53,078 nt of DNA from CAYNYF01 sp964401385 (GTDB lineage: Bacteria > Planctomycetota > Phycisphaerae > SM23-33): assembly GCA_964401385.1 (NCBI GenBank), contig CAYNYF010000021.1, positions 1 through 53,078 on the forward strand. The letters run 5' to 3'. Positions 48,729-53,078 of the stretch are shown in pieces; position 1 is the stretch's first letter, and the number at the start of each line of letters is the position of its first letter. A model generated the notes under the pieces. The model was not told where the DNA came from. It ran no database searches and saw only the letters and a list, made by a program, of their open reading frames with translations. Position numbers and translations under genes: made by a program.

Positions 48729-50588
48729 ATGAGCGTGACGTTTTCGCCCCGCGTCGTCGGGGCCCACCGGCCGGACTTCCACTGCCTGGAGAGCATCCTC
48801 GCATCGCCCCAGTTCGCGGGAAAGAGAGGCGAGGACCTGGCACTGGCGATCTACGACTATTTCACCAGCCGCGTCGACGGCACCTACCACTTCTGGCCGT
48901 CGGGGGAGAGAGAGGGCAACCCGCGCGTCCGCCGCAGCGTCTACGACCCGGTCAAGCTGCTCAACGCCTACGGCTGGACGATCTGCGGCCAGGCGGCGCA
49001 CATGCTCTACGGCCTGTACCGCGCCGGCGGCCTCCTGCCGCGGCACATCGGCCTGCCGGGGCATTCCCTCTGCGAGGTCTACTACGATGGCGGCTGGCAC
49101 ATCCTCGACGTGGACATGTGGACCTGGTTCCGCAACGGCGAGGGTCACATCGCCTCCGCGGCCGAGCTGGCCGAGAGCCCCGAAGAGCTGATCCTGCGAA
49201 ACGCCGATAAGTCGAACCCCTGCGACCTGCCCGACCGCAAGCTGGAAGACTACGCCGAGATGTACGCCAAGACCAAGACCGTCGACGGGCACGTGGAGGG
49301 CGTCTGCCCGCCCTGGGGCATCCGCGCCCACGGCATGGACTTCCGCCTGCGCCCGGGCGAGACGCTGATCCGCTCGCAGGAAAGCTGCGGCCGGTTCCAC
49401 ATGCCGCAGGAGTGGTTGCAGTCCAAGGCCAAATACAAGAGGGAGTGGAACTGCCACCCGCGCGAGCGGTACGAGCCGTTCCGCACCTTCGGCAACGGCC
49501 GGTGGATCTACCAGCCGGACCTGACGGACGGCAGCGGCGACTTCCGGGCGGGCCTGTGGGAGGTAAGCGACGTCCGCCAGGACGCCGCCGGGCTGCTCGG
49601 CCCCGGCAGCGCCACCTGGCGGATCGCCTCGCCGTATCCCTTCTGCGGCGTCCCCGACTGGAGCGGCGAAAAGGTCACCTACTCCGACGGCGCGTGGCTG
49701 ACTCTCGCCGGCAGCGGGCCCGTCCGGGCCGAGCTCACCGACCCCGAGGGCCGGTGGGTGAAGGTCATCTCGGCCGAGGGAGACTTCGACCGCCGAATCG
49801 ACATCACGCAACTGCTGTCGTCACGCTACGGCTGCCTCATCCGGCTGACGCTGGGGAAGCGGGCGAGGCTGGGGCGATTCGGCTTCGAGGGCTTTCTCAT
49901 GACCGCCCCGCTGTCGATCCCGCGGCTGGTCGAAGGCGACAATCCGATGCAGCTTCGCTGTCGCGACAAGCACGGCCTGTGCACCGTTCCGTGGGCGGAG
50001 CCGATCGACTTCCGCCAGGGCGCGGACCTGCCGGCCCAGTGGGTCGAGGCCGACAACGCCGAGCCGCGGCCGTACGCGGACGGCTGGCAGATGATCAGCC
50101 CCGCCGGGCGGGGAGATGTCCGCGTGGTCTTTCCCTTCGCCGCCCCCGCCGGCGGAAAGTTCGCCTGGGCCTACGCCCACGCCGGTCTCCGCGAAGGCCC
50201 GGTCGACAAGCCCCCCGGCCGGGCGACGCTGGAATGGAGCGACGACGGAAAGAGCTGGCACGACCTGGCGGAGATCGAGATCTCCAACACGCCCAGGCAG
50301 TGGGATTGCAGCATCGACGGGGAGGTCGTCTTCCCCGCCGCCGTCGAGAGCGTTTATCTCCGCCTCACCAGCCGGACGGCCATCAGCGGCGTCGAGTTCA
50401 ACGGGCACCTGGACCAGCAGGCCCCGCCCGCCGAAGCGCTGCAAATCACCCACCGCTGGCGCGAAGGCGGCGCCGAGCGAACCTTTTCGAAAAACGCCGG
50501 CGGCACCGACGAGTACGTGGTCCGATGCGGGGCGGCCCCGGCCGCACACACCATCGAAATGCACGTCCCGTCCATCCCGCGCCGCTAA
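48729..50588 (+). CDS. Transglutaminase-like protein with C-terminal beta domains
   Basis: 619 residues without signal peptide. The first 180 residues contain a transglutaminase-like papain fold: catalytic Cys in YGWTICGQAAHMLYGLYRAGG, then His in LPGHSLCEVYYDGGWHILDVDMW, with Asp two residues on. The rest is predominantly beta, including a discoidin-like segment near 500-580 (ATLEWSDDGKSWHDLAEIEI). Such proteins may be proteases, amidases or cross-linkers; the activity is not predictable. I start at ATG 48729 because AAGGAAGG is 7 bases upstream. A single transcription unit, divergent from asnA and convergent with nth. Confidence 0.72.
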   Translation: MSVTFSPRVVGAHRPDFHCLESILASPQFAGKRGEDLALAIYDYFTSRVDGTYHFWPSGEREGNPRVRRSVYDPVKLLNAYGWTICGQAAHMLYGLYRAGGLLPRHIGLPGHSLCEVYYDGGWHILDVDMWTWFRNGEGHIASAAELAESPEELILRNADKSNPCDLPDRKLEDYAEMYAKTKTVDGHVEGVCPPWGIRAHGMDFRLRPGETLIRSQESCGRFHMPQEWLQSKAKYKREWNCHPRERYEPFRTFGNGRWIYQPDLTDGSGDFRAGLWEVSDVRQDAAGLLGPGSATWRIASPYPFCGVPDWSGEKVTYSDGAWLTLAGSGPVRAELTDPEGRWVKVISAEGDFDRRIDITQLLSSRYGCLIRLTLGKRARLGRFGFEGFLMTAPLSIPRLVEGDNPMQLRCRDKHGLCTVPWAEPIDFRQGADLPAQWVEADNAEPRPYADGWQMISPAGRGDVRVVFPFAAPAGGKFAWAYAHAGLREGPVDKPPGRATLEWSDDGKSWHDLAEIEISNTPRQWDCSIDGEVVFPAAVESVYLRLTSRTAISGVEFNGHLDQQAPPAEALQITHRWREGGAERTFSKNAGGTDEYVVRCGAAPAAHTIEMHVPSIPRR

Positions 50589-50665
50589 CGGTCCCGCCGG
50601 CCGGCGGGACGTAGAGTGGCGGCATGCTTCTGCAAGCAGAAGCATGGCACCCGGCCGGGAAAGGA

Positions 50666-51421
50666 TCAGCCCGCGGAAGCTCGACGTCGCCGCCCTTCAG
50701 CAGACCCTCGCCGCCCAAGGCGCCGAGCCGAGGCGCGCCCGGACAGGCGGGCGCCAGGTGGGCAGGCCTTGAAGGCCGAGGGGCAGAGCTTGCTGATTTC
50801 GCAGGCGGGGCAATCGGGCTTGCGGGCGGTGCAGGTCTGCCGGCCGTGGAGGATCAGCAGGTGGGCGAAAAGCGTCCAGTCCTTCCGCTCAACCAGCTTC
50901 ATCAGGTCCTTCTCGATCCGGTCGCCCTGGTTGTTCTTGTGGGGCGTGAGCTTCAGCCGCCCGGCCAGCCGCATCACGTGCGTGTCGACGGCGATGCCCT
51001 CGTTCCGGCCGAAGGCGCTGCCCAGGACGACGTTGGCCGTCTTGCGGGCCACGCCGGGCAGCTTCAGCAAATCCTCCATGCTCTCGGGAACCTCGCCGCC
51101 GAACTCCTCGGCGATCATCGCGCACGCCCCCCGGATGCTCCTGGCCTTGTTGCGAAAGAAGCCGGCGGACTTGATTACCTTCTCCAGGGCGGCCTGCGGC
51201 GCCCGGGCGTAGTCGGCGGCCGTGCGGTACCTGGCGAACAAGCCCCGGGTGACGATGTTGACGCGCTCGTCGGTGCACTGGGCCGACAGGATCGTCGCCA
51301 CCAGCAGCTCCAGCGGGTTGGTGTAATTCAGCGCGGTCCGCGCGCCGGGGTAGCGCTTCCGCAGGATCCGGACGATCCGCGCGGTGCGCTTCCTCGCCGC
51401 CTGCTTGCTTTCTCTTGGCAT
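50666..51421 (-). CDS. nth: Endonuclease III
   Basis: 251 residues. The base-excision glycosylase/AP-lyase features are all visible: helix-hairpin-helix LPGVARKTANVVL with catalytic K127, D146 in AVDTHVMR, and the iron-sulfur cluster cysteines C197-x6-C204-x2-C207-x5-C213. It removes oxidised pyrimidines from DNA. A basic, glycine/arginine-rich tail of about 35 residues after the cluster (RLSGRASARRLGRR onward) is longer than usual and low-complexity. GGAG precedes ATG 51421. It lies 25 bases after the small membrane protein gene on the same strand, so the two are probably cotranscribed. Confidence 0.95.
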   Translation of the reverse strand: MPRESKQAARKRTARIVRILRKRYPGARTALNYTNPLELLVATILSAQCTDERVNIVTRGLFARYRTAADYARAPQAALEKVIKSAGFFRNKARSIRGACAMIAEEFGGEVPESMEDLLKLPGVARKTANVVLGSAFGRNEGIAVDTHVMRLAGRLKLTPHKNNQGDRIEKDLMKLVERKDWTLFAHLLILHGRQTCTARKPDCPACEISKLCPSAFKACPPGARLSGRASARRLGRRGSAEGRRRRASAG

Positions 51422-51446
51422 GGCGAGGCTCCGAAAGCAGGCCGGC

Positions 51447-51965
51447 CTAATCCATCGCCACCACGCCGACGACCACCAGGGCCGCCAGGAACACCGCGTT
51501 CAGGTAGACGAGCGCCCGCGCCTGGGCGTGCAGGACGGCGATGTTCTTGCGGACCCGGACCTGCTCGTTGCGATCGGCGTAGCTGCCGAGATGGGCCTCC
51601 CGCCGCCGGATGGAGCGAGTCAGGTGGAACCTCGAGTACAGGGCGGTGATGGTGGGAACCACCAGCAGCCCCATCCGCATTGTGTCCACCGGATCGAACG
51701 TCCCCGGAAAGTCGCCGCCGAAGATCTTCTCCAGAACGAACAGGGCAATGAGGGCGGCCCAGGTCGTGGCCACGGCGATCAGCTCGATCCAATGGAACAG
51801 CCCGCGAAGCTTCCCGACGATCTGCCAGCCCTCGGTGCGGCGCTTTTCCAGGGTCTTACCGATCACGTGCGTGGTGATCACCAGCATGACCAGCCCGCCC
51901 AGCCAGACGCTCGCGGGTAGGAAAAAGAAGGCGTTGCAGATCACGTAGACAATTCTCAATACCAT
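51447..51965 (-). CDS. Small membrane protein, DUF4149/TMEM205-like
   Basis: 172 residues with about four hydrophobic segments: near 4-30 (AFFFLPASVWLGGLVMLVITT), near 55-80 (WIELIAVATTWAALIALFVL), near 92-110 (TMRMGLLVVPTITALYS) and at the C terminus (LVYLNAVFLAALVVVGVVA). The N-terminal S-V-W-L-G-G motif and the R-F-H segment after helix three recall the DUF4149 family, whose function is unknown. The assignment is by pattern only. It precedes nth by 25 bases. Confidence 0.6.
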   Translation of the reverse strand: MVLRIVYVICNAFFFLPASVWLGGLVMLVITTHVIGKTLEKRRTEGWQIVGKLRGLFHWIELIAVATTWAALIALFVLEKIFGGDFPGTFDPVDTMRMGLLVVPTITALYSRFHLTRSIRRREAHLGSYADRNEQVRVRKNIAVLHAQARALVYLNAVFLAALVVVGVVAMD

Positions 51966-52094
51966 GGCGTACCCCGAACCAAAGACAAAGGTCGCGCTCC
52001 GGGTGGGCGTCCACCGGCCCGGGCGGCGACATTATGCCCCCGCCGGTCCGGCAAAGCCAGCTTGATGCGTCCGTCGATCGGTGTTGCGGTCCGC

Positions 52095-53078
52095 TCAGCT
52101 CCTGGCGAGGTAGCGATTGATGCGGTCGGCGGCCTTGCGGCCGGAGGCGATGGCCCCTGCCGCCAGGGAGGCACCGTCGACGAGGTCGCCGGCGGCGAAG
52201 ACGCCGGCAGCGCTGGCGGCGCAATCCCTCAGGAGGATCCTGCCGTCGGCGTCGGCGTCCAGGCCGAGCTGCCGGGTGAGTTGCGGGTCGACCGCGGCGT
52301 CGTAACCCATCGACAGCAGCGCCAGGTCGACGGGTATTCGAAACTCGCTGCCGGCGATTTCGCGCATGACCGGCCCGTCGGCCGACTCCACCCAGTCGAC
52401 CCGGACGGCTTCCAGCTCGGTGATGCGCCTGCCGTCGCCGTTGAACCGCTTGGTGGAGACGCACCAGCGCCTCTCGACGCCGTCGTGGGGGGCGGACCTG
52501 GCCGCCAAGGTGCCCGCGGCCCGGCCACGGCCGACCAGCCAGTCGCTGCCGTTCGGCAGGATTTCCAACTGGTAGACCTTTTTGGCTCTCTGGATCAGGG
52601 CGGTCTCGACACAGTCGTTGCCGGTTTCGCCGCTGCCGATAACGGCCACCACCTTGTCCCTGGCCGAGATGGCCGCCGCCTCCGCCCCCGCCTGTCCCGG
52701 CGCGCCGGGATCGGGCAGGCCCGGCGAGGCCGCCTCGGCGACACTCGGCTGCCGGAGGTAGTCCAGCGCGAAAACGACGCCTTCCTGCTGTCGGCCGGGA
52801 ACGTCCAGGTCGCGCGGGCGGGCGGCGCCCAGCGACAGCAGCACCGCGTCGAACTGCTCAGTCAGCTCCTTCGCGGGGATGTCCCTGCCGACCTCGGTGC
52901 CGGTCCGGAAGGTCACGCCCTCGGCCGCCAACTGCTCCAGCCGGCGGTCCAGCAGGGACTTGTCCATCCGCCAGTGCGGCACGCCGTATCGCAGCAGCCC
53001 GCCGAGGCTGGCTTCTTTCTCGAAGAGAGTCACCTCGTGGCCGGCGCGGGCGAGCTGCTGTGCCGCCGCCAGTCCCGC
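52095..53078 (-). CDS. gltD: GltD-like NADPH/FAD oxidoreductase (5' end outside window)
   Basis: About 328 residues of the C-terminal part; the frame stays open to the window edge (AGLAAAQQLARAGHEV precedes VTLFEKEASLGGLLRYG). The FAD-site motif, then IPAKELTEQFDAVLLSLGA, the NADPH Rossmann loop VVAVIGSGETGNDCVETA and the terminal AAGDLVDGASLAAGAIASGRKAAD match the small subunit of glutamate synthase and relatives. In GOGAT it feeds electrons from NADPH to GltB; related proteins serve other reductases, so the name is family-level until the N-terminal iron-sulfur part and neighbours are seen. A stretch of about 25 residues (EAASPGLPDPGAPGQAG) is an unusual insertion before the NADPH loop. Confidence 0.85.
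   Translation of the reverse strand, partial: AGLAAAQQLARAGHEVTLFEKEASLGGLLRYGVPHWRMDKSLLDRRLEQLAAEGVTFRTGTEVGRDIPAKELTEQFDAVLLSLGAARPRDLDVPGRQQEGVVFALDYLRQPSVAEAASPGLPDPGAPGQAGAEAAAISARDKVVAVIGSGETGNDCVETALIQRAKKVYQLEILPNGSDWLVGRGRAAGTLAARSAPHDGVERRWCVSTKRFNGDGRRITELEAVRVDWVESADGPVMREIAGSEFRIPVDLALLSMGYDAAVDPQLTRQLGLDADADGRILLRDCAASAAGVFAAGDLVDGASLAAGAIASGRKAADRINRYLARS

Overview
The window is high-GC bacterial DNA, most likely from a planctomycete and probably a metagenome-assembled or draft genome, since it holds a run of exactly 100 N at 1711-1810. The lineage call rests on gene content: two secreted proteins that combine dockerin-like 'DGGDYTxWADNYG' repeats with a C-terminal PEP-CTERM sorting tail, several DNRLRE/DUF4091-type secreted proteins, several uroporphyrinogen-decarboxylase-like (UroD-like) proteins, and many sugar-acting enzymes. 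I call 35 intact or edge-truncated protein genes and two gene remnants. I found no rRNA, tRNA, CRISPR array, transposase or phage gene.

Layout. 1-6 kb: methylmalonate-semialdehyde dehydrogenase, an assembly gap, an opine-dehydrogenase-like enzyme and a secreted DNRLRE/DUF4091 protein. 6-9.6 kb: amidohydrolase, a histidine-rich membrane protein with an unusual leader, a cold-shock-type RRM protein and a nucleoside hydrolase. 9.8-15.4 kb is a nitrogen block: glutamine synthetase diverges from a NifA-like sigma-54 activator, followed by glutamine-dependent NAD synthetase and tadA. 15.5-18.4 kb: AMMECR1-domain protein, MFS transporter and glycosyltransferase. 18.6-22.8 kb: duplicated PEP-CTERM genes, each behind the same sigma-70 promoter and a conserved ~195-nt leader, with a truncated secreted-protein gene between them. 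22.8-26.9 kb: a second DUF4091 protein, an internally deleted UroD-like gene and an intact one. 27-32.5 kb: GMP synthase lacking its amidotransferase domain, an esterase and carB.

32.6-44.6 kb is a seven-gene same-strand cluster: penicillin-acylase-type Ntn hydrolase, Gfo/Idh/MocA dehydrogenase, FG-GAP repeat protein, GH36-type and GH4-type glycosidases, a UroD-like protein and a TIM-barrel glycosidase-like protein. It looks like an alpha-galactoside or modified-sugar catabolic locus. 44.7-53 kb: another UroD-like gene, a ~600-bp low-complexity repeat field, a lipoprotein-type MsrA, AsnA, a transglutaminase-like protein, endonuclease III, a small membrane protein and the C-terminal part of a GltD-like oxidoreductase cut by the window end.

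The observations most worth following are the duplicated PEP-CTERM leaders, which carry two mutually exclusive pairings; a long inverted repeat that would bury the ribosome binding site of the gene at 7232; the divergent glnA / NifA-like control region with a sigma-54-like promoter; and the sugar cluster with its recurrent UroD-like partners. Three kinds of degenerate dispersed repeat fill intergenic spaces. All product names come from reading the sequence without database searches.
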